A stretch of DNA of 64,000 nucleotides from Bacillota bacterium (GTDB taxonomy: Bacteria > Bacillota > UBA4882 > UBA8346): contig JAAYHS010000144.1 of the NCBI GenBank assembly GCA_012735315.1, positions 37,651-101,650 on the forward strand, read 5' to 3'. Below are positions 8,947-17,211 of this stretch, one piece after another; the stretch's first letter is position 1; each line of letters opens with the position of its first letter. A model generated the notes under the pieces. That model was not told the DNA's origin. It did not search any database and worked only from the letters and a program-made list of their open reading frames with translations. The position numbers were made by a program, and so were the translations under genes.

Positions 8947-10299
8947 TTATTGAATTTCGTTGCCGTTCTCATCGATGCGGCGAATCTTTTCCTCCTTGCC
9001 GGTATTGGCATTATAATAAATTAAAAAACGGTCGTCTCCCAGAGTTCCCTCCACTTCATAACAGGGGACTTTGTTATACATCTCATCCAGGACTTGAGCG
9101 CGTTGGATCCGCTTGACCTTGAGATGCGGATTGAGTTCCGCCCTGAGCTGCGCTTCCGAATACCGGGGCGCGGCCGCCGGAGGAGCCTTTGGATCATTAA
9201 AGGTCAAATACGATACTGCGTCCACTCCCAAAATTTCGCCGTTATCCTGGGCTACTTGACATTTGATTAACTCCGGGTACATCAACACGCCGTTCCGGAC
9301 CGGGACCATCGTTAAAATTGCGATATTGTCGTTCTCTTCCCGGGCGACCGCTTCCATTTGCGGGTAGCCTATTCGTTCAAGATACTCTTGCGCCTTGGCT
9401 TCGCATCCGTCCAAGCTTAAGTTTTTTTGCGGAACATCGCGATCGGACAACAACCAGACCAAATGCCCGCCCTTGACGCTGACGCTTACTTGACATTGGT
9501 GGCCTTGTTTGTCGGGGTCTTCCGCGGTAATCAAATAACACGGAAAATCGCCGTCAATTTTCCGTTCATACTTCAAACGGGCGTTATCGTAATCCGGGCC
9601 TAAAAATCCTTTGCATTTGCTCACCGCTTCCTGGGAAGTTAAATTACGCCCGGTAAGACCGGTCGGTTTGGGGACTAAGTCAAGGTTGTCCCCTTCGAAT
9701 TCAATATCCGGAACCCGGCGCAATCCGTCTTCCAGCATCAAAAAGGCTTTGGCGACCTCGTTTTCGTTCAACGCCGGAGCGACCGCTCCCAACGTTCCCA
9801 AACGATCTACTTCCAGCCATTGCGAGCGCCGGTTATAAAACTCCTGTCTCATGTTTTGCAAATTTTCAGAAACTACCCGGCACTGATCCCGAAATTTTTT
9901 AAGCGTTTCCCATTGTTTTTCATTGGGAGCCGTTCCCGCAGTTAATCGCTGTTGGGCGCTGTTGAGACAAAATGCGCCCGCCGACGCCAGCAGTGATTTG
10001 GTCCGGGAGAGGTCCAGCGATGTCAAAGGCAATTGCCCGATATCTTCCTGACAAGCGTTGGCCTCCCGCCAAGAATCGGTCATTAACCGGATAAACTGAG
10101 GCGCCGACGCCGCCACCAACGCTTTTGACAATTGAGTTTCGAGGTTATTAACATGTCCGGTTAATTCTTCAAATGCTCTTTGGTATTGGTTTTCGGCGCT
10201 AATCTCCCATTGCCGCCGCGCTTGATATTGAGAGTACCCCCAGGCGCCGCAACCGACTAAAGCCAGAAAGAGAATTGGTATGACTAACTTATTTTTCAT
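8947..10299 (-). CDS. ypeB: Germination protein YpeB
   Basis: A 450-residue homologue of YpeB, which in Bacillus is made in the forespore and is needed to localise and stabilise the cortex-lytic enzyme SleB. There is an N-terminal membrane anchor (about residues 4-22) followed by a long helical region and repeated PepSY-like domains in the C-terminal half, for example TSQEAVSKCKGFLGPDY. The ATG at 10299 has an AAAGGATGG site; an in-frame start 11 codons upstream lacks one. sleB, usually the upstream neighbour, is absent here. A forespore-type promoter lies upstream. Confidence 0.88.
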   Translation of the reverse strand: MKNKLVIPILFLALVGCGAWGYSQYQARRQWEISAENQYQRAFEELTGHVNNLETQLSKALVAASAPQFIRLMTDSWREANACQEDIGQLPLTSLDLSRTKSLLASAGAFCLNSAQQRLTAGTAPNEKQWETLKKFRDQCRVVSENLQNMRQEFYNRRSQWLEVDRLGTLGAVAPALNENEVAKAFLMLEDGLRRVPDIEFEGDNLDLVPKPTGLTGRNLTSQEAVSKCKGFLGPDYDNARLKYERKIDGDFPCYLITAEDPDKQGHQCQVSVSVKGGHLVWLLSDRDVPQKNLSLDGCEAKAQEYLERIGYPQMEAVAREENDNIAILTMVPVRNGVLMYPELIKCQVAQDNGEILGVDAVSYLTFNDPKAPPAAAPRYSEAQLRAELNPHLKVKRIQRAQVLDEMYNKVPCYEVEGTLGDDRFLIYYNANTGKEEKIRRIDENGNEIQ

Positions 10300-10333
10300 G
10301 ATAACCATCCTTTCACGGAAATTCCTCGGCATG

Positions 10334-10363
10334 TAATATTCCCATTTTCAAAGGATGGCATGC
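10334..10363 (-). promoter_or_regulatory. Candidate sigma-F/sigma-G promoter of ypeB
   Basis: On the minus strand GCATG (10359-10363) is followed after 15 bases by GGGAATATTA (10334-10343). The latter fits the sigma-F -10 consensus GGNNANAHTR and the former matches four of five bases of GYATA. Forespore expression is expected for ypeB. Confidence 0.5.
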
Positions 10364-10599
10364 GCGCCTTTAAACGCTTTATAGTTCCTTCGTTTTAAGT
10401 TATAATGAACTTGGATCCGTACAGTAAGCGATTAATCCATTTATGAATGCGGGCCAAATACCTGTCGATGGGGGCGGCTTGAGCTGGAAACCCGGCCCAA
10501 TTATCGCTGAAATCGCCAATCCCGCCATTATTTACAGTCGTATAATTTTTGGGTTGCCACGCATTTTATGGCATCACATGATCCAAAGGAGGCTTTCCC

Positions 10600-11709
10600 A
10601 TGAATCACAGCCGAAATCAGCCGGAGGAGACTTCCAATATCGGAATCAAAGGAACTCTCCCGGCTTTCAGCGAGCAGTTAAAAAACCGGCTCACTTTCAC
10701 TTTGTCCTGGACCTCCGGCAATTTCTCCAATTTTGAGGAATGGCGGGAAGCCGCCCGGGCCAAGGTTTGGGAACACATCTTACCCCTTCCGGAACACCGG
10801 ACGCCGTTCAACCCCGAAACCATCTCCCAACAGGACCGGGGAGCGTTTTTCGCGCGGAAAATAGTGTTTAATCTGACCGAGTTCAGCCGTGTGCCCGCCT
10901 TAATGCTGATTCCCAAAGGCCGGGGGCCGTTTCCGGCGGTGTTGCTGTTACACGATCACGGGTCCAAATTTGACATCGGCAAGGAAAAGGTGATCGAACC
11001 CTGGGATGACCGGCTCAAGCTGGAATCGGCTCAAGCCTGGTCAAAACAGCTTTACGACGGAAGTTTTATCGGAAATGAACTGGCCGCGCGGGGATATTGC
11101 GTCTTGGCCCATGACGCTCTCGGTTGGGGGGAGCGGGGTGTTGTCAGTTATGAAACCCAACAGGCGCTGGCCTGTAATTTGTTGAATCTCGGCGTATCAC
11201 TGGCTGGTTTGACTGCTTATGAAGATGTTCGGAGCGCCGAATTTTTGGCCTCTTTGCCGGAAGTCGACCCGGCTAGAGTTGCGGCGGCAGGTCTTTCGAT
11301 GGGGGCTTTCCGGGCCTGGCAAGTAGCTGCCCTCTCCGATGCCGTTAAAGCGGGAGTCGCCGTTTGTTGGATGACCACGCTTAAGGGAGTGGTGGTCCCG
11401 GGGAATAACATTCTCCGTGGTCAATCCGCGTTCTACATGACCCATCCGGGTTTGGCGCGTTATCTGGATTATCCGGATATCGCCGGCCTCGCCGCGCCGA
11501 AACCGATGCTCTTTTATAACGGGGGGAAAGACGCTCTTTTCCCGCTTGATTCGGTGCAAGAGGCTTACCGGAAAATGAGACGGATTTGGGGTTCCGGACA
11601 AGCAGACGACCGGTTGGAGACTAAAATCTGGCCCGATTTGGGGCATGAGTTTAACCTTGAACAGCAAAAAGAGGCCTTTCATTGGCTGGACCATTGGTTG
11701 AAAAATTGA
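10600..11709 (+). CDS. Alpha/beta hydrolase (dienelactone hydrolase / acetyl xylan esterase-like)
   Basis: A 369-residue hydrolase. The nucleophile elbow GLSMGAFRAW carries the catalytic serine (about residue 231). An aspartate in NGGKDALFP and a histidine in DLGHEFN complete a plausible triad. VLLLHDHGSKFDIGK supplies the oxyanion-hole region. The extended N-terminal part resembles the large dienelactone-hydrolase-like or AXE1-type esterases. No signal peptide, so cytoplasmic. The start has an excellent AAAGGAGG. A weak TATAAT near 10402 may be its promoter. Substrate unknown; the gene stands alone. Confidence 0.8.
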   Translation: MNHSRNQPEETSNIGIKGTLPAFSEQLKNRLTFTLSWTSGNFSNFEEWREAARAKVWEHILPLPEHRTPFNPETISQQDRGAFFARKIVFNLTEFSRVPALMLIPKGRGPFPAVLLLHDHGSKFDIGKEKVIEPWDDRLKLESAQAWSKQLYDGSFIGNELAARGYCVLAHDALGWGERGVVSYETQQALACNLLNLGVSLAGLTAYEDVRSAEFLASLPEVDPARVAAAGLSMGAFRAWQVAALSDAVKAGVAVCWMTTLKGVVVPGNNILRGQSAFYMTHPGLARYLDYPDIAGLAAPKPMLFYNGGKDALFPLDSVQEAYRKMRRIWGSGQADDRLETKIWPDLGHEFNLEQQKEAFHWLDHWLKN

Positions 11710-11846
11710 AAACCTCCTAATTTTACCGAATTGTTTCTTCTCTCTTTCGCCAACGAGATTAGCAGCGATAAAGGCCAAACCTGCCCTAACTGCATGGCTC
11801 TCCTTAATGCATGCGGTAAAAATAGCTGTCATTTTTCCGTTCAACA

Positions 11847-12065
11847 CTACTCAAATATCCTCAAACTCTCGATCCGCTCTCTAAATTTCTCGATTTTCTC
11901 GATTTCACCTTTGACTTCATATTCATAGATCCAGTTAGCTGCTTCCTTGCGGCTCTCAACCACTCGAATTTCGATCAAACATTCTTCCGCCGCTTCGAAT
12001 GCCTTTTTAGGCGTTACTGAAGTTACCACAGTCTCGGTGAAGACGATTAATCTGTTATGCATCAT
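11847..12065 (-). CDS. Small hypothetical protein, 72 residues
   Basis: A short acidic/basic helical protein ending EIEKIEKFRERIESLRIF. No family recognised. A double ATG start follows an AAAGGTAG site. It may be co-transcribed with a 41-residue ORF that ends 20 bases upstream. Support is only the ribosome site and the amphipathic character, so the call is tentative. Confidence 0.45.
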   Translation of the reverse strand: MMHNRLIVFTETVVTSVTPKKAFEAAEECLIEIRVVESRKEAANWIYEYEVKGEIEKIEKFRERIESLRIFE

Positions 12066-12084
12066 TCACTACCTTTCGTTATAA

Positions 12085-12210
12085 TTAGCCTTTCATTGGT
12101 CCATCTCGTTTAGTCAGATGGATATTTAATAACGCTAAGGCCATTGGCGTCCAGACGATCCAGCGACGCCGATTAAACTCTTTAATCTGCCGTTTAAATA
12201 AAGGTTCCAT
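12085..12210 (-). CDS. Possible small basic protein, 41 residues
   Basis: An ATG at 12210 opens a 41-codon frame, MEPLFKRQIKEFNRRRWIVW and onward, ending at a TAA 19 bases before the next small gene. It is rich in arginine, lysine and tryptophan, with a short hydrophobic patch TPMALALL. The nearest purine-rich stretch, AGGGGAAAG, is slightly distant. It could be a real small membrane-active or regulatory peptide, or chance. The rest of the gap up to 12444 (about 230 bases) shows nothing I can name apart from a GC-rich palindromic patch near 12310. Confidence 0.3.
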   Translation of the reverse strand: MEPLFKRQIKEFNRRRWIVWTPMALALLNIHLTKRDGPMKG

Positions 12211-12444
12211 CAAAAACTTTCCCCTATTGCAATTAGCTTAAACTCTAAAATTGAGCACTTCTCCATTGACAACGCGAATCCTTCAGTACCGGCGGAACAT
12301 TTTTACGCGGCAAAGCCGCGGCGATGTTCGGCGACGGGGACTCTGCCGCATATTGCGGTGTTTTGTTCATTGATCACAGCACTTTCCTTAATAAAATCCT
12401 TATAATATATTAATACCAAAACCTTGCCGAGGGAGGTGGGTTTG

Positions 12445-13890
12445 ATGGACGCCAAACAAATACCCCTGCCCTTCGCCGGGACCGGAGAGGCCGTATCCCC
12501 CGATGCGCTTTTCGCGATCACCAATACCGGGGACGGCGTCGGCATCTTAGGCCGGACGACCAGCGGCACCGGCTTACAGGGCGAAAGCGAATCGGGAACC
12601 GGAGTAACCGGCGTTTCCCTTTCCGAAGTCGGAGTCAGCGGCTCATCCGACACCGGGACCGCCGTCTTCGGGACCAGCGGTTCCGGACCGGGGGTCTTCG
12701 GCCACTCCGACACCTACTACGGCGTGGTCGGCACTTCCAATACCGAATACGGCGTTTACGGCACTTCCACCGAGAATACCGGCGTGGCGGGGTTGTCCCG
12801 CGATCATACCGGAGTGGCCGGTACTTCTATTTCAGGAATCGGTGTCGACGGGTCATCAACCTCAAACATTGGCGTAAAAGGAGCATCCTTCGACAACTTC
12901 GGAGTGGCCGGTTCGTCATACTCAGGCGCCGGAGTGCGGGGAACATCCGATATCGGCGTCGGCATCAGCGGGTATTCCCCCTCAGATACGGCTATCGAGG
13001 GAATATCCGATACGGGCATCGGCGTTTATGCCCAATCCGAATCAAATATCGGTCTTTATGCAAGTTCGGGTTCGACTAACGGCATTTATGGCGTTTCTGC
13101 CAGAGGTATTGGGATTTACGGATACTCTCCTTCAAATATCGGTGTTTCCGGAAACTCTTATTCTCACTTTGGGGTTTCGGGATATTCCGCTACAAGCAGT
13201 GGGGTTTATGGAAGTTCTTCTTCCGGTCTTGGTGTTTTTGGACAGTCTGAAACTTTTCATGGGGTCCAAGGGGTTTCAAAAACCGCAAGCGGTGTGGCTG
13301 GTTTCTCCGATAGTGAATTCGGCGTTTACGGATCCTCAATCTCCGGGGTCGGCGTCTATGGCGTGACTCATACCGGCATAGCCGGTCAATTCATCGGCGA
13401 TGTTCAAATTTACGGAACGCTGACCAAAAGCGCAGGCGGCTTCAAGATCGATCACCCGCTGGATCCGGAGAATAAATACCTTAACCATTCCTTTATCGAA
13501 TCATCGGAGATGCTGAATATCTATAGCGGGATCGCCGTCCTGGATGATGACGGGACTGCTTGGGTCGAATTGCCCGAGTGGTTCGAGGCTCTCAATAAAG
13601 ACTTTCGCTACCAGTTGACTTCCATTGGAATGCCCTCACCGCAACTATATATCGCTGAGGAGATCGCTCGGAATCGCTTCCGGATCGCCGGCGGCGCACC
13701 TAAGCAAAGAGTATCCTGGCAAGTCACCGGCGTCCGCCGCGACCCCTATGCTGAAAGGCGCCGGATACCGGTTGAGCAGGAAAAAGCCACCGATGAAAAG
13801 GGGTTTTATTTAGACCCCGCCGCTTACGGGCAACCCAAGGAGAAATCCCTCGCCAAGCGGCTCACTTATGATACTTCTCCCCCCGGTTAA
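12445..13890 (+). CDS. Decapeptide-repeat surface/tail-fibre-type protein with a conserved C-terminal domain
   Basis: A 481-residue protein with no signal peptide. Residues 33-302 are 27 consecutive ten-residue repeats of the form G-V-x-G-x-S-x-x-x-x, with strict spacing and variable last four positions, a pattern that suggests a stacked beta-solenoid fibre. The C-terminal 150 residues begin GGFKIDHPLDPENKYLNHSF and include WVELPEWFEALNKDFRYQLT and RFRIAGG, a conserved domain I recall in fibre-like proteins of many bacteria. I chose the ATG at 12445 because GGGAGGTGG lies five bases before it. The 3' end overlaps convergent rlmH by 29 bases. Function unknown; a spore-surface or phage-like fibre role is inference. 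Confidence 0.7.
   Translation: MDAKQIPLPFAGTGEAVSPDALFAITNTGDGVGILGRTTSGTGLQGESESGTGVTGVSLSEVGVSGSSDTGTAVFGTSGSGPGVFGHSDTYYGVVGTSNTEYGVYGTSTENTGVAGLSRDHTGVAGTSISGIGVDGSSTSNIGVKGASFDNFGVAGSSYSGAGVRGTSDIGVGISGYSPSDTAIEGISDTGIGVYAQSESNIGLYASSGSTNGIYGVSARGIGIYGYSPSNIGVSGNSYSHFGVSGYSATSSGVYGSSSSGLGVFGQSETFHGVQGVSKTASGVAGFSDSEFGVYGSSISGVGVYGVTHTGIAGQFIGDVQIYGTLTKSAGGFKIDHPLDPENKYLNHSFIESSEMLNIYSGIAVLDDDGTAWVELPEWFEALNKDFRYQLTSIGMPSPQLYIAEEIARNRFRIAGGAPKQRVSWQVTGVRRDPYAERRRIPVEQEKATDEKGFYLDPAAYGQPKEKSLAKRLTYDTSPPG
12541..13350 (+). repeat. 27 tandem 30-base coding repeats
   Basis: Each unit encodes one decapeptide. The protein pattern is regular but the DNA has diverged: early units are GC-rich (GGC, ACC codons) while units from about 13030 to 13320 use T-ending codons, for example GGT TTT. 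This argues for old repeats kept by selection on the protein, not recent slippage. Confidence 0.85.
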
Positions 13891-14341
13891 TCTTACAGGC
13901 CCGGTAAATCTGCTCCAACAGAATCACTCGAAACAACTGATGGGGAAAGGTGAGCTTTGAGAAGCTCAATCTCAAATCGGCCTTTTGAAGCACTTCGGCG
14001 GTCAAACCCATTGAGCCGCCGATCACCAACGTAAGCGGCGCGCTCAAAACCTCCCGCTCCCGGAGCAAACCGGCAAACTCCAGCGAATCGAGCTGCTTCC
14101 CGTTCCGGTCCAAGGCGATTAAGTAATCATGCTCCTGAATATGGCGGAGAATCATTTCGCCTTCGGCCTTGATTACCTGTTCCTCTTGGGCCGGACTGTA
14201 CCGCTCCGGGCATGGTAGATCCGGCGTCTCCCTGATTTCCACCTTAGCGTAAGGTTTCAGTCTTTTTAAGTATTCGGCTTGGGCCGCCAAAAGATATTTT
14301 TCCTTCAGTTTGCCTACGGCGATAATTTTGATTTGAAGCAT
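13862..14341 (-). CDS. rlmH: 23S rRNA pseudouridine-1915 N3-methyltransferase
   Basis: A 159-residue SPOUT-class methyltransferase that methylates pseudouridine 1915 in helix 69 of 23S rRNA. It has the family start IKIIAVGKLKEKY, the SAM-binding trefoil knot region LVIGGSMGL (about residue 105) and the C-terminal SFSKLTFPHQLFRVILLEQIYRA signature. Length is exactly typical. It ends within the 3' end of the convergent decapeptide-repeat gene. Often found close to the origin in Firmicutes. Confidence 0.96.
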   Translation of the reverse strand: MLQIKIIAVGKLKEKYLLAAQAEYLKRLKPYAKVEIRETPDLPCPERYSPAQEEQVIKAEGEMILRHIQEHDYLIALDRNGKQLDSLEFAGLLREREVLSAPLTLVIGGSMGLTAEVLQKADLRLSFSKLTFPHQLFRVILLEQIYRACKINRGEKYHK

Positions 14342-14390
14342 TAATTTCTCCCGACTCCATAAAGGCCGAATCGACGAAGATTAGCCATTC

Positions 14391-15113
14391 TCAGTTATGT
14401 TTGTTAATGATGCGCATTGATGCCGAGCGGTCTTTACAGTTTATAAATTTCACCGCCAACGCGACTCGATTCTCCTCATTGAGCAGCTCCCAATAATACC
14501 GCGCCGTTTGATCAATGTCGTCAAATACCCTTACCAATTTCGGCTCTCCGGCGAAGGACGGCAAGGGGTTCCCGTCCCCCTCGTATGTATGGATGCAATG
14601 GCCGTATCCGGCAGTATACTTGTCATAGTAATAAAAAGCCCGGAGGCAATAGTCGGGGTTATGGTTTTCCGTTTTTAAGATCGACAAGGCGTAGCTTGGT
14701 TCCCCGTTGAGGTCGATTAATCCGGAGATCCTGGGCGTATAGTGGGGCGCGTCCGGTTCGAACTCCCTGGTTTTGAGGGCCGCTTCAAAGGTCTTTTGTT
14801 GCATTAAGTAATTGTAAATCGTATCGGTCTGATCGCCGTTGCTGACGATATAATAGCCGTTCAAGTCTTTGATGGGGTAATAAATGATCAGCGACGGATC
14901 CTCCACTTTGCTCTCATCAAAAGCCTTGGTCCGCATGAAGCTTCCCTCTTGGACGAACACCCGGTTCCGGCTGTTATTGCTGCGGCCCATGATCCAGTAT
15001 ACCTGGACATAATTTTGGCGGTCGGGGCTGATGCCGATGATGATCCCCCGGCCGGGATAAGGATTGTTTTTTAAATTTTCTTCGTTTAGTAAAGCGATTT
15101 TTTCCAAGTCCAT
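14391..15113 (-). CDS. IMP cyclohydrolase-like protein (PurO family)
   Basis: 240 residues using the ATG at 15113, preceded by AAAAGG at about nine bases. The N-terminal NPYPGRGIIIGISPDRQ block and the later DPSLIIYYPI and GLIDLNGEPSYALSILK segments match the archaeal-type IMP cyclohydrolase PurO, which closes the purine ring of FAICAR to IMP. In bacteria this enzyme is usually replaced by the C-terminal activity of PurH, so whether this protein serves de novo purine synthesis or another nucleotide reaction is uncertain. No other purine genes are adjacent. Confidence 0.65.
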   Translation of the reverse strand: MDLEKIALLNEENLKNNPYPGRGIIIGISPDRQNYVQVYWIMGRSNNSRNRVFVQEGSFMRTKAFDESKVEDPSLIIYYPIKDLNGYYIVSNGDQTDTIYNYLMQQKTFEAALKTREFEPDAPHYTPRISGLIDLNGEPSYALSILKTENHNPDYCLRAFYYYDKYTAGYGHCIHTYEGDGNPLPSFAGEPKLVRVFDDIDQTARYYWELLNEENRVALAVKFINCKDRSASMRIINKHN

Positions 15114-15216
15114 TTCAATCATCCTTTTATTATTGTTTTCCAAATCTTCGACTCGCCGAAGCAATGTTTATATTTTAACATAGATTTCCGGCGAAAGAAA
15201 TTCAGTAATAATTGTG

Positions 15217-15747
15217 TTAATTCAACTCAATCCAAAACACATACATTGGTCTGCCGTCAACATAAGATTTAGATTCGGTCAACACACCGCCACATTTTAT
15301 AATAGTCTTAATGGATGCGGTATTACTTGTGAAACAACTTAGCATAACTCGCTTTAAGCCTATAGATTTTGCGTACTCAAGCCCCATTTTTAGCATCTCT
15401 GTAGCATAACCCTTTTTTCGTTCACTGGGGCGAACTGAATAACCAATGTGTCCGCCGTATTCTTTTAAGAATTTATTAGCCAAACTATGTCTGATATCGA
15501 TCATTCCAATTATTTTATTGTCACTTTTCCTGACAGCAAAAAAAGTGGTGGCCAAAACCCAATCGCTTCCGACCGTTTCAGGATTATGATTCTTTTCCGT
15601 ATTATCAAGCCATTCCTTATAATCCATCTGATCGAAAAGGGCGCTTCCGTTAATAATCGGCTCATTGTTCTCAATGAATTCGTTTTTAAATTGATTGGCC
15701 ATAGCTTCATGCCGCATCGTAGGTATTTCCAAAACGATGTCTGCCAA
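15217..15747 (-). CDS. GNAT family N-acetyltransferase
   Basis: A 176-residue RimJ/RimL-like acetyltransferase. The acetyl-CoA binding loop is visible as SVRPSERKKGYATEMLK (about residues 106-122), the later strand as RVMLSCFTSNTASIKTI, and the end as YVFWIELN. The substrate cannot be deduced; related proteins acetylate amino groups of small molecules or ribosomal proteins. The TTG start at 15747 is preceded by GAGGTGAG. Base composition is somewhat more A+T-rich than its neighbours. The 470-base gap up to speE holds only the speE promoter and no recognisable gene. Confidence 0.8.
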   Translation of the reverse strand: MADIVLEIPTMRHEAMANQFKNEFIENNEPIINGSALFDQMDYKEWLDNTEKNHNPETVGSDWVLATTFFAVRKSDNKIIGMIDIRHSLANKFLKEYGGHIGYSVRPSERKKGYATEMLKMGLEYAKSIGLKRVMLSCFTSNTASIKTIIKCGGVLTESKSYVDGRPMYVFWIELN

Positions 15748-16080
15748 TTGAGCTCACCTCATCAAATATATGTGTATTTTGCCCGCTCTTTCTTAAGCGT
15801 TATATGTCGCGTTCAGCATCTTAGCATCTTTTTTTTCAACTGCTTAACCGCTGCCGGGCGCGATCGTCAACGAAAAAACGAAAACTTGATCCGGGTGAGA
15901 TTGAAAATGATCCACTAACGATCTTGAATAAGCGATCCACTTAAGCACAAAAATATAAAGCGCTAAAGAGAGCTTCTCCGGGAGGAAAACGGCAAATCAA
16001 ACATTTTGCCCCACCTCCCTTACGGCGTCATTTTCCGGCGGAACTTCAGTCTTCTCGAAATTCCCCTTTTTTAACTGGCC

Positions 16081-16109
16081 TTGAGCTATGTGATGATATC
16101 TGATATATT
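16081..16109 (+). promoter_or_regulatory. Candidate promoter of speE
   Basis: TTGAGC (16081-16086) and TATATT (16104-16109) with a 17-base spacer, about 115 bases upstream of the speE start. Confidence 0.5.
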
Positions 16110-16224
16110 GATAGTGGGTCATTTCAACCCATTATTATTTCTTCTATCGGAAACAGAATTGTATTATCAAATAGAGCTTTTTTCGGTGATGACAATAAAA
16201 CTGCCTGAATATGGAGGTTATTAA

Positions 16225-17082
16225 ATGGTTGATCTGTGGTTTTCGGAATACCATACCGAAGATGTGCGCTTTTCGGTTAAAGTCGAACCGCTTTGGTCCG
16301 AACAAACCAAGTTCCAAAGGATTGATTTCTTCAAAAACCCGACCTTCGGCACTTTTTTTACCCTTGACGGTTTCCTGATGATGACCGAGAAAGATGAGTT
16401 CATTTACCATGAAATGATCTGTCATCCCGCCTTTGCCACCAATCCCGAGATCCAAAGGGTGTTGATCATCGGCGGCGGCGACGGAGGAACCACCCGCGAA
16501 GCGGCGCGCTACCCAACGGTTCAGCGGATTGATCAGGTGGAGATCGATGAGCGGGTGGTTCGCCTCTGTCAACAGTATTTACCCCAAACCGCTTCCGTAT
16601 TTGAAAACGAACCCCGGCTTAAGCTGCATTTTGCCGACGGGGTAGAGTTCGTCAAAAACTCTCCGGAGGGGACTTATGATTTGATTCTGGTCGACTCCAC
16701 CGATCCGAGCGGTCCGGGCGAAGGCCTTTTTACCCTTGAGTTTTATCGCGACTGTTACCGGGCCTTAACCCCGAACGGGATCTTAATCAACCAACACGAA
16801 AGCCCTTACTATCCGGGTGACGCCCGGGAGATGAAACGGGCTCACCAAAAAATCAAAGCCACCTTCCCGATTGCCAAGGTTTATCAGTTTTTCATGCCGA
16901 CCTATCCTTCCGGCCATTGGCTGTTCGGTTTCGCCGCCAAGACGCTCGACCCGGTCGCCGATTTCAAACCCGAAGCGTGGCGGCAATTCAAGCTTAAGAC
17001 CAGATACTATAATACCGAAATACATTCGGCCTCGTTTGCCCTCCCCACTTATGTCCGGGAGATGCTGGACGAGGTTGAGTGA
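16225..17082 (+). CDS. speE: Spermidine synthase (polyamine aminopropyltransferase)
   Basis: A 285-residue aminopropyltransferase that transfers the aminopropyl group of decarboxylated SAM to putrescine. It carries the N-terminal LMMTEKDEFIYHEMICHPA block, the nucleotide-binding IIGGGDGGTTREAARYP motif (about residues 80-96), the QVEIDERVV acidic motif and the catalytic DLILVDSTDPSGPGEGLF loop. Length is typical. A GGAGG site lies just upstream of the ATG. The gene appears monocistronic; speD, needed to supply the substrate, is not in the window. Confidence 0.93.
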   Translation: MVDLWFSEYHTEDVRFSVKVEPLWSEQTKFQRIDFFKNPTFGTFFTLDGFLMMTEKDEFIYHEMICHPAFATNPEIQRVLIIGGGDGGTTREAARYPTVQRIDQVEIDERVVRLCQQYLPQTASVFENEPRLKLHFADGVEFVKNSPEGTYDLILVDSTDPSGPGEGLFTLEFYRDCYRALTPNGILINQHESPYYPGDAREMKRAHQKIKATFPIAKVYQFFMPTYPSGHWLFGFAAKTLDPVADFKPEAWRQFKLKTRYYNTEIHSASFALPTYVREMLDEVE

Positions 17083-17211
17083 AGCAATTATTTCTACGGA
17101 GGATGGTGGTTCCTCCTTAGCGCTTGCGCGGCAGGGACAAGGGGTCTTTGTTTTTCCGATCTCCACTAACTATACCGTTTCATGTTTTTTGTAATATCGA
17201 TTATTGGTTTT

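Noticed and set aside
11197..11847. 216-residue open frame opposite the alpha/beta hydrolase
   Set aside because: It runs antiparallel through the hydrolase gene, has no ribosome site or family signature, and its protein has low-complexity shadow character.
12303..13019. Proline/threonine-rich frames on the minus strand across the decapeptide gene
   Set aside because: They are the antisense of the GV-x-G-x-S repeats; the repeating protein pattern is a direct consequence of the real gene on the other strand.
16144..16572. 142-residue minus-strand frame over the speE start
   Set aside because: It overlaps the conserved speE N-terminus in antisense and has no supporting signal.
17080..17120. 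GGAGGA/TCCTCC hairpin after speE
   Set aside because: No T run follows, so it is not called as a terminator.
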